From Watersipora subatra (lineage: Eukaryota; Bryozoa; Gymnolaemata; Cheilostomatida; Watersiporidae), in contig NC_088712.1 in the NCBI RefSeq assembly GCF_963576615.1, positions 31,339,870-31,403,869 on the forward strand: DNA of 64,000 bases, in the 5' to 3' direction. The position numbers were made by a program, and so were the translations under genes. The notes under the pieces are model-generated. The model saw only the letters and a program-made list of their open reading frames with translations. It ran no database searches and was not told the DNA's origin. The number at the start of each line of letters is the position of its first letter. Within the stretch, counting starts at the first letter, position 1. This document shows positions 11,081 through 22,016 of the stretch, in pieces.

Positions 11081-11186
11081 CTAACTAAGTGTTACAAGTT
11101 CTAATTGTATACTATCACTAAGTCCTAGTAGGCATCTGGTGTCACTATCGACTACTTCGAATCGCAATTTCGACTGAGTTTGCGGT

Positions 11187-11417
11187 TTAACTACTGGGAT
11201 AACTACGAGATCCTACTGTCACTGTCTGAGCACCTCCAAAGCCTAGCAGCGTGCTAGTGCGTGATCGGTTGATTTTGCTGTGTAGTCCTATACGACGTAC
11301 TTGATCGAGCGAGATTACATTTACTTTTGCACCTGTGGCAATCTTAACCTCTAGCGTGGTGTCATTGACAGTAAGATGAGTTTGTATGTCCTCACGATTG
11401 TTACACGGCAGTGACAC
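11187..11417 (-). pseudogene. Aspartic protease remnant, Ty3/gypsy element 2
   Basis: The frame contains KIATGAKVNVIS where retroelement proteases have a DTGA active site, so the catalytic Asp is now Ala. The downstream LLGFGGA matches the flap/ILG region of the family. It lies between the zinc knuckles and the reverse transcriptase, as expected. Confidence 0.75.
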
Positions 11418-11479
11418 TGTTACGATACGGAACTCTACGTGATACGATTATGAAAATTCATCTACAGTTCCTGGATGTT

Positions 11480-11610
11480 TTGCACCTGACCTGCACAGTT
11501 CTGCATGGTGATTGAGTTTACCACAATTTTTATATTTACGGTCATACGCTGGACACTGTTTTGGCGTGTGCCGTTTCCCACAGTTACGGCATGACGATGT
11601 GCTTTGACTA
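11480..11610 (-). pseudogene. Nucleocapsid zinc knuckles, Ty3/gypsy element 2
   Basis: The minus strand encodes CRNCGKRHTPKQC (C-x2-C-x3-H-x4-C). It is followed by a second knuckle with HHAELC whose first Cys is replaced by Tyr (YKNC). The first-knuckle spacing with three residues before His is the same as in the intact element at 46-50 kb, so both belong to a related Ty3/gypsy group. Confidence 0.7.
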
Positions 11611-11857
11611 CTTGAAGTTCTGGGTCGCGTTGACGATTTAGCGTGATTACTACTACAGTTAGTGTTGCGTATATGATTTGCGTTTTACTACGTCTATCAT
11701 TTGCGTTTTACTACGTCTATGATCAGTTTACTGAATTCGGCTGCGTTCTGCTCTGAAGACTCGTATAGCTTTGGCTAGTGTTAGGTCACCGTTTCTGAGT
11801 AGTTGCTTACGTGCATTATCATTACAGATACCTGATACAAATCTGTCACGTAACAAA

Positions 11858-12326
11858 TCATCTTGCAAGTCTTCCAAAATCACATTGCGCAGCTTTAGTT
11901 CTAATGTCTGCTAAAAAGGTTTGGAACGGCTCACCTTCCTTTTGGCTGCGTGCATTGAATTGATGGCGTTCTAGAATGACATTGGTGATCGGCCTGCAGA
12001 TCTTTCTGAACTTCTGCTTTAAAGTTGCTACTTGCTCCCTGGTTTCTTGAGGTGCAGCTACAATGCCATGCTCCGCATCTTCTGCTGTTGCTTCATTGTA
12101 CGTGAATGACCATTTTTTCTCTATTGCTTCTGGCCCTGCCAGGTTAAGCAGCATATACGCCTTGGCAGCCTCTGGTTTGTCACTATATACATATGGCATT
12201 GACATAAATAACATATTCTTGCTAAAATATCCTCCAGTTTTCGGACACATTTTTCTCGAACGATAGCGTCTGTGGCCTCCTCAGTCCACTGTCCATGACT
12301 GACTAGTAGGCAGACTCCTGACACCA
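11858..12326 (-). pseudogene. gag remnant and PBS, Ty3/gypsy element 2
   Basis: A frame from 12,250 to 11,858 contains the capsid-like ERHQFNARSQKEGEPFQTFL, typical of gag. An overlapping frame supplies the N-terminus, so there is a frameshift near 12,200. Directly downstream of the LTR (minus strand) lies TGGTGTCAGGAGT. It matches the 3' end of leucine tRNAs (including CCA) and is the likely primer-binding site. Confidence 0.75.
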
Positions 12327-12606
12327 TGTAATATGTTGGTTATAAGTTGCTCAAGTAAGGAATATTGTTGGAGAATTGAAACGCAGTTTATTGTTCGCAG
12401 GTCTACACCAAAAAAAAAGTTTCAGTACAAGACATGTAGTTTTGAACAAAGCTGATAAAGCTAACACATGATATTATACAAAGCTGATAAAGCTAACACA
12501 TAATATTATACAAAGCTGATAAAGCTGACACATAATATTATAATGAGAGCCACTAATTAGTAGGGTTAGAAGGCGCCGATGCGTAGAATATACATCGAGT
12601 GTTACA
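12327..12606 (-). mobile_element. 5' LTR of Ty3/gypsy element 2 (280 bp)
   Basis: On the minus strand it begins TGTAACACTCGATG at 12,606 and ends ATTACA at 12,327, directly before the primer-binding site. Three near-identical units of about 30 bp (AGCTTTATCAGCTTTGT on the minus strand) lie inside. Only about half of it is preserved in the partner LTR at 8,653-8,783. Confidence 0.8.
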
Positions 12607-15020
12607 GGTAGGTTACTGTTATTACCCTGTTCTTAATGAAGATTAGGAAAGTAATTCTCAGTTCTTAGTTTCATCATTCGTAGTCTGTATCACTTGCTCT
12701 GCGCTCCTTGTTCTTCCCCTTAACACTGAAGCATCTTTGCTTATATAGCAAGGGCTGAGTGTTAATCAACAGGCTTTCCAAACAAGCTGGCTTTTAAATT
12801 ATAGGGCTAATCTGAGAATAGCTGAATGCTTATTGTACTTAAAGCAGTTCAGCTTAGTAAATCCATCACAATATATTAGCACAGCTATATATATATGGCA
12901 GTGGCTCAAAACATAGTCAGTTTCTGCACTGAATTATACGGCAAGATTTAAAAAAGATAACTGATTGTGAGATCATAGGTTATGAGTTCTAGTCAGCTTG
13001 AAAAATGTATAACCGTGTTGGCGATTATACGTAATCAGTAGTACCATTGACGTAAGAAAATAGTTTTGTAAAACTTTTAAAAGAAACTTTATAGTTATGT
13101 TGTATTTTTATATTGCAGTTATGTTGTATGCGCCAAAATTTATTTTTGTGTACATTCCGCAACCGAGTTAGGAACCACGGGCTAGGAACTCACAAATAAT
13201 TTTCTTTTTTATTGAATTATACGGTGAACTTTATAAACAATCTATTTCAGCAGCCAATCGCAAGGCGTTATCAATTTTGCAGCCAATTTTAGATTACCAC
13301 AACTTAATCAAGTCAATGTCATTTGTCATCCTAACAACAAACGACCCGATTTCATAGGCTATAGGGTCGAAAGTCTGACAACACTGTTTCAACTGATAAT
13401 CAATAATATGGTAATATATAGTGATATATAATAATAATATGTGGATTAATCAGTAAACAGGATCCAACCTTTAATTTATGATATTGCATTTTAGTATTAC
13501 TCGATACAAAAATCAACACCGTTTTTCAATATTTTAATTATATTATCCTTTCTGTAACTTTTTTATTTACAACACCAAAGGAATGAAAAACAATTAAATC
13601 AGAAAATCATATTGGGACCCCTTACCATCAGTAACAAGCTCAAAACATGACTGTTTTCGGTTTAACAATAGGCGGTCCAAGAGTCATTTATGCTGAAATA
13701 CATTGTTTATAGGGTTCACCAATGCCATTCCAGGGGTAGTAATGGATAGGGATGAGGTAGTAATGCCATTCCGGGGATAGGCCAATGGCGTTGGCAAAGG
13801 CAGTATCCACCTGTTTGAAAATGGTACTGCAGGGAGAGTTTAAGAGGGGTACCGAGCGCCCTATTGGTGGGAGTAGGGGGGGGGGTCCAGGGTCCCAAAA
13901 TATTTTAGTATAACTAGTCAAAATGGTGCAAATCTAGCACACTTGGCTCTTGATGGGGCACATGTTCTAACATAAAATTTGACGTTACTGTATAATCCAG
14001 TTTTCTAAATATAAAATTGTTTATTGAGATTGTCTTTAACAACGCTTATTAAAAATATAATGTAAATAGGAGCTGCTAAATGGGTTGGCCACAGCTAGCA
14101 TGAGGTAGAATTATTACCGAGTACAATGCTGAATGGTGTAGGAGATGAGTAGTCCCCTATGAAATAATTTAATTAAATAATATTGTAGAGTTGAAAAGTA
14201 AAATTAATAGAGCACCATGTTAAAAATAATGTACTTATACTATAGTCTATAATACTGAGCAAGTAGTACCTAATAGATTTAAGTTTGAGCTATGCATGTT
14301 ACATTCATAGCTCAAACTTAATTTATTTCTATGAACAAAATATTTTGTACATAAGCATTCATTTAAATATCTACTACTTCAAAAAATACAACCATGTACA
14401 ATTGTCTCTGTATGAAATGCTTGAAAGCATTCTTTTTGGTAGAGTCCAACGCTATAACCTCGCCGTTCAAGCTACCACAACGATCGTTTTTCTCTGTATA
14501 TTCCAAGTATTATAAAAGTCTAAAAAGTTTGCATCACTTCCATCATCTGTATTATTGTTATTCTAATCACACCAAAAAATCACTTACAATCGGAGAATCA
14601 AATAATATTTTATTTTACCATTTTGAAAGTCGAGCCGATGTTGACTGGTATTTTCAGCTTTTATTCTTTTCCAATGAGGTGCGATTTCATTAGCACAAAG
14701 CAACGCCTTTCGGATAATCGTTTCATATCTTAATTTATCGACTAATATCTTGTTGATGATATTTGAAAATTGCTAGCATTTCATATCCTTTTTTTAACGT
14801 TACGAGACGGCAGCTTTATACTAAAAGCGATGTAAATGCTGTTTCCCCACACAACCAATAAACAACATGCAATTTTGGCTATTTTTCCAGCCAAAGTGTT
14901 AAAATCAAGCAAAAATGACGTGAATTCTGAGATTTTGAGCCTCAAAAAATGGTACTGCCATGGCAGTAGTTGCAGTATAGGAGGATACGGCCCTGGCGTT
15001 AGCCTATCTAAACCAATGAA
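12607..15020. other. Intergenic stretch with no supported gene
   Basis: The open frames around 13,688-13,921 overlap in two frames, run through a C/G homopolymer and show no domain, so I do not call them. The rest is AT-rich with no recognised structure. Confidence 0.4.
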
Positions 15021-15028
15021 CTTCTGTG

Positions 15029-15057
15029 CAACAATTTGAGCGCCATCTTGAACAGTG
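15029..15057 (+). repeat. Left inverted repeat of P-like element (candidate)
   Basis: The stretch AACAATTTGAGCGCCATC and the bases around it match in inverted orientation GATGGCGCTCAAATTGTT at 20,052-20,069. The pair brackets the plus-strand P-like transposase remains, as 5-kb P-type element ends would. No matching target duplication was seen. Confidence 0.45.
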
Positions 15058-15274
15058 CTACAAGTGCTACAGTGCTGTAATTAGCGAAATGGCGGATCAT
15101 AGTAGATCCCAAGAAAAAAACTCATTTATTTATCTGCTGGAAATCAGTGTTTTTGCTGTTAATTGCTGCTACTACGACAAACCCTGAAACACGGAGGATT
15201 AATGATATGTCAATTCACAAGTGAGTTTAGCGTTTTATTCCTGCATTAGTAGCACTAGTACAGTAGCTGTTTAG

Positions 15275-15482
15275 AAGAGGCTTGCCAGTAGCTGGTTATA
15301 AGCTTGCTAGTAGCTGGTTATAAGCTTGCTAGTAGCTGGTTATAAGCTTGCTAGTAGCTGGTTATTAGTACTTTGCTAGTAGTAGCTGGTTATCATCTTG
15401 CTAGTAGCTGGTTATCATCTTGCTAGTAGCTGGTTATCATTTTGCTAGTAGCTGGTTAGTTGCTGGTTAGTAGCTGGTTAGC
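15275..15482. repeat. 22-bp minisatellite
   Basis: Tandem units of GCTTGCTAGTAGCTGGTTAT plus two or three bases, about nine copies with increasing decay at the 3' side. It lies in non-coding sequence just upstream of the first recognisable P-like exon. Confidence 0.85.
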
Positions 15483-15548
15483 CAATTTAGCTTAGCTAGT
15501 GTGCTTATCTGTATGCTTATAACTTTTATTAGTTACTTTTATCTGTAG

Positions 15549-15675
15549 CAGTGGCCGATTCTCTAATTACCCTGAAAGAGTTAAATGTACCACAGTTTGA
15601 AGACTGTGATGCCACAGTTGAATTCATTCAGGCAATGATACCCCACATACAGGGGGCTGTATATCCTTGATTCAG
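15549..15675 (+). pseudogene. P-like transposase exon, split by palindrome
   Basis: After an acceptor-like ATCTGTAG the frame reads VADSLITLKELNVPQFEDC and then ATVEFIQ. This resembles the segment of P-element/THAP9-type transposases with an ...FxxCxxTIEF... motif. The exon ends ATTCAG|GTTAGT, a good splice donor. A 37-bp palindrome has inserted at this donor (15,633-15,669) and introduces an in-frame TGA, so the exon is broken. Confidence 0.6.
15633..15669. mobile_element. 37-bp palindromic mini-element with 7-bp TSD
   Basis: It starts CAATGATA and ends GGGGGCTGTATATCCTTG. It is flanked by perfect ATTCAGG duplications (15,626-15,632 and 15,670-15,676). It is a shortened relative of the 44-bp element at 3,856. 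Its left arm has lost the TACAG part. It lies exactly at an exon/intron border of the P-like transposase relic. Confidence 0.85.
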
Positions 15676-15872
15676 GTTAGTGCATGTGAGTCTAACGTGT
15701 AACTGCAATTTGATACTGCAAAGACTTGTCGTTGAAAATTTTGATGTCATGCATGGCAGTGTGATCACAGTTGGAATAATGTAGGTATATATATACTTAT
15801 GTATGTAATATAAGTTGTAGATATTAAAAATCCGCCAATGTTAGTAAATGGGTTTCTTGTGTTTCTGCAAAG

Positions 15873-16018
15873 TTGATAGACTATTTGATATACTCAATAG
15901 TCGGTCAGTTGCAGGCGGTGGCTATAAATGGCCTATACGGTTGTCTAGTATGGACTGTCCAACTCCATTTTTACTAGACAAAAAGACATCTTATGAGTTG
16001 GAGAACGATTATGGATGA
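15873..16018 (+). pseudogene. P-like transposase exon (second piece)
   Basis: After TTTCTGCAAAG the frame reads VDRLFDILNSRSVAGGGYKW and continues with a Lys-rich stretch to a stop at 16,018. The LFDILNSR core followed by a Gly/Lys-rich loop is characteristic of P-element and THAP9-like transposases. Exon phases with the previous piece do not join cleanly, as expected for a relic. Confidence 0.65.
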
Positions 16019-16401
16019 TACACCTATATACAACACTAGGTGGTACTACATTTTTGTTTAAACTGTTGCTTGCTTTTCTGTTCGCTTCCTATCTCTTCGC
16101 TATGATCGAAATAGACTGACAAACTAATTCAAATTTTGGATTGAATCAGAATTGCACAGTAATATTCTGGTAATTATCTATTGTTTGGTGACCTGATATC
16201 ATCTGTTGTTTTTTCACAATATTTCAGTTTGTTTCTATGGGTAAATATTTTTCGTTTATCTTTCCCTTTTCTAGTTTATGATCTTTGTGTGTGGATTGTT
16301 CTGCTTTTTAGTTTCCTAGACTAACAGCTGCATCATGTAGTGTGGTGCGATATTAGTGCATAATTGTTATAAGCCTGCATTAACTTATATTGATGTACAG
16401 C

Positions 16402-16760
16402 AGGGGTGCCCAATTGTCTTTAATTGAGGGCCAATATTTAATATTGGAGAATTTTGGCCACAAGATGTATGATGATATGAACTGAAGTTGGAAATGAGTT
16501 TAAGAACATTATTGTAATTCTATAACTATATATATTATATTACTTTACAATTACATCCACGCGTCAATAACAAATTATGTTTAGTTGTAATATGGAAATA
16601 TGGAATACAGATTATGTGCACCATTTGTATAGAGAAATACTCTACATGAAGCTTAACAAACCAGCCTAAAATGGGCTCCATTCCAAATATGTGCAAAAAG
16701 TAATTTTTTGGAGACCTTGTAAGGTGGGCCACGTTAAATTTGGTAGTGGGCCCTATCCCT
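16402..16760. mobile_element. hAT-type MITE remnant
   Basis: It begins CAGGGGTGCCCAATTG, the common hAT terminal motif CAGGGGTGCCCAA. It has a GGGCCA-containing subterminal region and a decayed opposite end near 16,740-16,760 (TTTGGTAGTGGGCCCTATCC). It sits in what would be an intron of the P-like transposase. The 3' boundary is uncertain and no 8-bp duplication was confirmed. Confidence 0.5.
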
Positions 16761-16821
16761 CATGTTCAGTAAAAAAATGAACGAAGTTTATGTATTCACA
16801 TTTTTGGTGGTTTGTTTGTAG

Positions 16822-16973
16822 GTATGTTTGCATTACTGGATTGGTGTGTGCTGTTGATGTAGTGCTCGGTTTAGTTGAGAAGCTACTGAAGCCTGGTCAT
16901 TTAGATTACCTGCTGATGTGTAAGTTCTCACAAGACCATCTAGAGTTGTTCTTTAATGCTGTGCAGAGGTGTG
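16822..16973 (+). pseudogene. P-like transposase exon (third piece)
   Basis: An acceptor TTTGTTTGTAG precedes it and a donor GTATGT follows at 16,974. The frame contains ITGLVCAVDVVLGL and then LLMCKFSQDHLELFFNAVQR. The YKFSQDHxELFF motif is the hallmark of P-element/THAP9 transposases. With a 424-bp intron removed it joins in phase to the next exon. Confidence 0.8.
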
Positions 16974-17475
16974 GTATGTAGTACAGTGTTTGTTAATTTA
17001 TCTCATCCAACTATAGTTGCAAACACACATACACTGTATTATGCTTTGCAGTATGTTATTTCACCTGCTGGATATAGCTTTTCATACCACACGCTGCTTT
17101 CAAGCAAAATAGATCAAGTGGGCCAAATCAAGGATGATGCAAAAAAGGATATCACCAAGCTTCAAGGTAATGGGCGTCAAAACCTAAATATAATCAATTC
17201 AAATATTGCTGGACACCGTGATATTGCTCGACTATGAATCTATTTTCGTGATATGATTGATTGTAATGGGGACGTTTTGGCTGATACATTAACTACCTAA
17301 CAATTTTCTTTTAAAAATTATTATAATTCAGTCCATATTTTAGCACCATTTTAATTTTATTTCCAATTGCAACAAAGGATAACTGTTATTATTTCAGGAG
17401 GCTGGAACAACAACCCGTCAGTAGAGCAGTTCCAGCATATCTTTAGGCACTTGGTTACAAGATGTGGTGTTACAC

Positions 17476-18540
17476 TAGCCTGGGCATGGCTCTCATGGGG
17501 ATTGGGAGAGAGCCTGGGACGCATAGCGAAAAAAGGGTAAGATAACTTCTGCAAAACTAGCGACATATGTTACATATGACGCTCAGACTGATACTAATGA
17601 AAGCCTGTCGATAGATTCAGATCTCACGATGTATTAGATGTGGCGCGTTTAAAAGCCTATCGTCACGGTAACGTGACTTGATCTAGTGAAAGGCCCTATG
17701 TTTTTGATAGGCTGGGTAGTAATGTAATACCCCGTTTAATAACAAAACGATAAGAACCATAGGTTACTATTTTCTTGCATTTTCACGTTTGCAGTTTCAT
17801 TTCATATACTGATAAAAAAATGGAGCGATTCAAAATTCATCTATCAAAGCTAGGCATAGTCACGCCTAGACCAAAACTGTCTCAAGCTTTACAACATATT
17901 ATCGCAGATTTTGACTAATTTATAGTTCTTCCTACTGGCTTCGGAAAGAGTATTCGCTTTCAGATGGCACCGTTTTGCAGTGGTAGGTCCGAGTTGTTCA
18001 TAATCACTGTCGCGAGTAATCACAATACTCGCGAGTAAAATGCAACTGAGATTACTTTTTAATAGATAAACTTTTGTTTACTAGCAGGGTGCGATTAATT
18101 TTTGTTGTTCTATTGCTATTCGTTTGCTATGTTTGTATTGTTATTGTGAAAATCTTTTATTCAATTGATTTAACTTTTGTTTATAATTAAATCAAAACCT
18201 AATTAATTAAACATATGAAATAATATAACTCCCGTGATTGATTTATTATGCAACCAACATTTCATCTTTACCAACCAGCGTTTGTTTGCTGCCAATTCAG
18301 ATTAAAAATAATACATAATACTCGCGAAGATCATAAAAAAGACCGTCACATGATACTCCTTCGGAAATAACGATTGTGATATTAGCGACTGCAGAAGTCG
18401 ACTTTTAGAGTTGTCTTCTCCCCGTGTTGCTGTGTCCCAGGCTCTCTCTCCCAGTCCCCCACGAGAGCCATGCCCAGGCTAACCTAATACCAAATCGTAC
18501 TTATATGCATGTAGTTGATTAAACATGCATAAACAGGCTA
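17476..18540. mobile_element. 1,065-bp DNA transposon with 9-bp TSD
   Basis: Flanked by GTGTTACAC on both sides (17,467-17,475 and 18,541-18,549). Ends are TAGCCTG / CAGGCTA. An inner inverted repeat of about 45 bp (TAGCCTGGGCATGGCTCTC at the left, its inverse at 18,456-18,486) lies at the left tip and about 55 bp inside the right tip. Several TACTCGCGAGTA palindromes sit inside. An open stretch from ATG 17,821 encodes VLPTGFGKS, a helicase-type Walker A motif. The superfamily is not identified: 9 bp would suit Mutator-like or Merlin-like elements, but the ends do not decide. Confidence 0.8.
17821..17990 (+). pseudogene. RecQ-like helicase N-terminal fragment
   Basis: ATG at 17,821 opens MERFKIHLSKLGIVTPRPK, followed by an in-frame TGA/TAA region near 17,917 and FIVLPTGFGKSIRFQMAP. 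LPTGxGKS followed by a hydrophobic/Gln pair is the Walker A (motif I) of RecQ-type superfamily 2 helicases. No motif II is present; the frame decays after about 55 residues. It may be a fragment captured by, or left from the autonomous version of, the host element. Confidence 0.55.
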
Positions 18541-18746
18541 GTGTTACACAAGGAGCTACTGGTAATGTCAGGTCTATGGATGACACTGCATTGTTACAAG
18601 CTTTTACTACCTATGTGCCACCAACTGTTGGTAGTGAAGAATATGTTGAGTATGTCATTGACAAACCAACTATGCTTCCCGAAGGAATGCTACACATTAC
18701 ATCACACGCTGTTCTTGGTAACATTGCTGTTTACTTATTTGTATAG

Positions 18747-19198
18747 CTTGTCAGTAAACGTCTTGAAAAGTTGCGTTGTGAGCCATGTAGACACTTCCTA
18801 ATTCATTCTTAAAGGAAGTTAGCAAATGTGATGATATTCATGTTCTGTTAAGAGTTAAGAACAACGGTGGCTTGATTTCTCCTTCTGATGGTGTTGTAAC
18901 AACAGTTCTTTGCACCGAAAAGTATCTGAAGGCGACTACATCAGCAAATCAGTGTTTGAAATATCCCAAGATTCTGTAAAAGAAGAGATTGCGCGCTGCT
19001 ATGATATATTTGAATTAAAGCAACATTGTACTTACACTTACGTAGGAATTGATAATCATCACTTCTCACTACTAGCTTTAGTGGTTGAAACATACGTTGA
19101 TTTAGGACAGCACTACTTTGCCAACTTAAGAAACCTAGATTCACATAAAGGGAACATCAGACATAACGCTACAAAAATCATTTTATTTCGAGGACAGT
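18747..19198 (+). pseudogene. P-like transposase C-terminal region, frameshifted
   Basis: Pieces in several frames: KRLEKLRCEPCRHFLIHS (the C-x2-C segment), LLRVKNNGGLISPSDGVV, and a last frame ending RHNATKIILFRGQ at 19,198. These are, in order, the C-terminal landmarks of P-type/THAP9 transposases. At least three frame changes show it is dead. Confidence 0.7.
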
Positions 19199-19199
19199 G

Positions 19200-20040
19200 A
19201 ACTGTTATGTCGCTGTGACATAAATGGTCTATAGTCGGTTTAAGCTAGTATTTATTTTTAAAACTTCTCTTTATTTATGCATACAAATTGTAGTTTGCAG
19301 GCATGTAGTAGTTCAATTTATTATATAGTTTATATATACCATAATGACTCATTTTCATATCATAAAGACTCATTTTCTATGCATAGGTCATTTATTTTCT
19401 AAATCACAAATAAGATTTGTGTTCAAGCACACTGTAGTTAAGATTTATAGTTTGCTTTTGGTCTATTTCAACGAACAACACATATAGATATATTACAAAT
19501 CAAGGTATATTGAGTGTTGAGACCTACTCCCGCTAAAGCTAATCTAGGCTCGAGGCCAATCCAACCACTTTTCAAACAAAGCAATGTAGGTTGCAAGATT
19601 TTAGTCAAATGTATACAACGGTTTTGGCCAGTTTTCTGCTCTTGGCAATGTAAACAACTATTGTGATCTCTTGTTAGACAGTCAATAAGTTTTTAAGCTA
19701 AAGTTCACTGGGCTGGCGAGGCGAGCAATGCCTATGATACCCTTAAATCCAGTGAGAACATCTGTTGATAAGAAGTGCAAATCCTATAGAGCCCATATAG
19801 AGCTGTCTGCCTAATTGTTGAAACCATGCCAATAGCCACCTACAAAAAGAACTTATAGCCTATGGACCTGTAGATCTTTAGCTAGCTTAACTTTGGTAAT
19901 TATAAAGGTTAAATGAATGTGTAGATCTTTATCTTGACTTTAATATAAAGCTTGATTAGGATTGGTGGTGCACCCACAAGCTCATTGAGATTAAATGTTG
20001 GCCAATGTTGCTAAATTACTATAGATGTAAACGTGACAAT
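19200..20040. other. AT-rich non-coding stretch
   Basis: No coding or structural signal was recognised. It probably represents the 3' untranslated part of the P-like element, if the inverted repeat at 20,046 is its end. Confidence 0.35.
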
Positions 20041-20045
20041 TTAGC

Positions 20046-20078
20046 ATGGTTCAAGATGGCGCTCAAATTGTTACGCTG
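20046..20078 (-). repeat. Right inverted repeat of P-like element (candidate)
   Basis: GTTCAAGATGGCGCTCAAAT and the following bases are the inverse of the block at 15,029-15,057. Only one or two mismatches are visible over about 26 bp. Confidence 0.45.
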
Positions 20079-20944
20079 ATAAATGACGTTGACCATTCCT
20101 AGGGTAGTACCTATAATTCAGTAAGTTTCTGAGTCGTTTTGTAGAGGTGTAACCATTGAACTTAAAACCCCTGAAATGGCAATCAGGTGACTTTTACTTT
20201 GATAGCGATATGTAATGCATGCGCCATATTGGAAAGCTAATCGTATACTAGTTCTGTTTGTGAACAAACAGTGAAAAATGACAGAAACATACATGTTGAA
20301 TAGTTATTTTCTAGCTGGGTGTTAATGAAAACTCCTACACAACGTTTAGAGTGCCCTGATAGGCGAAAACCTATTTATAACATGCAGTGGGATATAAGAA
20401 ATGATAAGTAGATATAAAATAGATTTTCGTGAACCATATTAGTCACTCAAACTGTTGTATTACAGATGCATAAACCCAACAAATGATATATTCAAGCAAA
20501 TAACAACTGTTCCATTATATTAAAAATTATATTACATATGCATAAACCATAATGGAGAAACTTAGCACATGAAGTATTTCGATAAAAACAACACATATGC
20601 TGCCAAAACAGAAACCGTTTTCAAGATTCAAATGCAAGATTTAAGATCATGAATGTATGATATGCATACTACAGTGTCTGTAAAAGATGGAATAAACTAC
20701 TGCAACAACTAAACGGAAATTGAAAACAGTTGTAATAGAGGATAATCAAAATAATGCGAACAAGGAAATGCAGAAATCAGTGTAATCAGCTGATTCAACT
20801 TAAACATTACAGAAACTGTGTAAAAGAAGATTTGTATACCACTGAACATTGAGCCAAGGTGCATCAGAGTTTCTTAGAACTGAAGCAGATTAGAAATAAC
20901 AGCGCAAAAACAGCTACAGATGAATATTACAGTGATTACATTGT

Positions 20945-21612
20945 TACTGGCCTTTAAAAAGTACTGCTTTAGTATTTTACGCCGCAAAGATGCACCTTGC
21001 AGTTTGAATGTAGGATTTTAGCATAATGATGCTGTCGGAAATCATAAAACGACTGAATAAGGTTTTTCATCAATGACGCAGTGGTTGGATATGCCATCTG
21101 CTGTGTCCGTAGGGTGTTTCCCAAGGCATAGCACATCACTAGATCCTACACTACTGATAACATACACCACACAATGGAGTGGATCTGGCATTGCATTAAT
21201 TTGAAAGTATCAGTCCGCAACTAGCAGGATCCTGATGACACCGTCTGATGGACGCACCAATTCTCCATTGTTTTGTAACTCGAGTAGAGTATAGAGATGT
21301 CGGTACTGGATACTTGACTTAGTGGTAACCAGCGACTGATGGCCAATGTCACGACAGCACTTTAGTTAGCTTTTGCACAATGTAACCAGCTATATAGACT
21401 ATACTGTTACCTATAACAGAAATATGACATCTGAAATCATTGTGAAATCCACAAACTAATCAACTTCTGGCGTAGCCTATATGATGAGAATCTCGTTTTG
21501 AGTAGTAACATTACCTGTCTTACCAGCATCTGACTATGCACCACATTTGCTGATAAGTTTGCGAAAGGTAGCGTTAAACTGAGTAACAGTAGGATTATTA
21601 TTCCAACCACCT
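20945..21612 (-). pseudogene. P-like transposase relic 2, C-terminal half
   Basis: On the minus strand an exon after TTTGTTTAG reads GGWNNNPTVTQFNATFRKLI and stops after KCGA (21,534). Then comes LLELQNNGELVRPSDGVI (about 21,210-21,300), then LIQSFYDFRQHHYAKIL (about 21,000-21,075). These are the same ordered landmarks as in the plus-strand relic but diverged, so this is a separate copy and not a recent duplicate. Stops between the pieces show loss of function. Confidence 0.7.
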
Positions 21613-22016
21613 AAACAAAAGCATCAATTATAACAATTACATAAAATCAACAAAAATTAATGTCTTATTCATCAACATCAACATAGTACCCTTAAGATAC
21701 AACAATACAACTAGTAAAATAAGCGAAAATAAAACAACTCAAAATGCTACCATATCGCTATATAAAATGAAAGTGGGGCAATTTTCACTGGAAGTCATTC
21801 ACAGACATCATAAGCATAAAACTCAATGGAAGTTTCTTAATCAAGCATGACTCAAAAATGGATTGCATCCATGAGATTATTTCAATAGAAATGACAACAT
21901 AATGCAAAAATACTGCAAAGATGTACTAACCATTGCCACAGATGCATTACTAGACAAATTCCCATCAACATCTTCTGCTAAGCTGCAGACATATTCATAA
22001 GCACTTGCTGTGGCAG

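Larger units (their letters stand above)
17398..18746 (+). pseudogene. P-like transposase exon (fourth piece), interrupted
   Basis: From an acceptor ATTTCAG the frame reads GGWNNNPSVEQFQHIFRHLV up to 17,475, the GGWNNNPS motif of P-type transposases. It resumes at 18,541 with TQGATGNVRS and MDDTALLQ. Between lies a 1,065-bp element whose removal, together with one copy of its 9-bp duplication, leaves the frame continuous. The frame ends at 18,746 after NIAVYLF, where the family has a membrane-like NIxxYIAGF segment. Confidence 0.75.

Noticed and set aside
13688..13921. Minus-strand open frames in two registers
   Set aside because: Both frames are open across the same low-complexity Pro-rich stretch next to a G run. 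No domain, codon signal or splice sites were seen.
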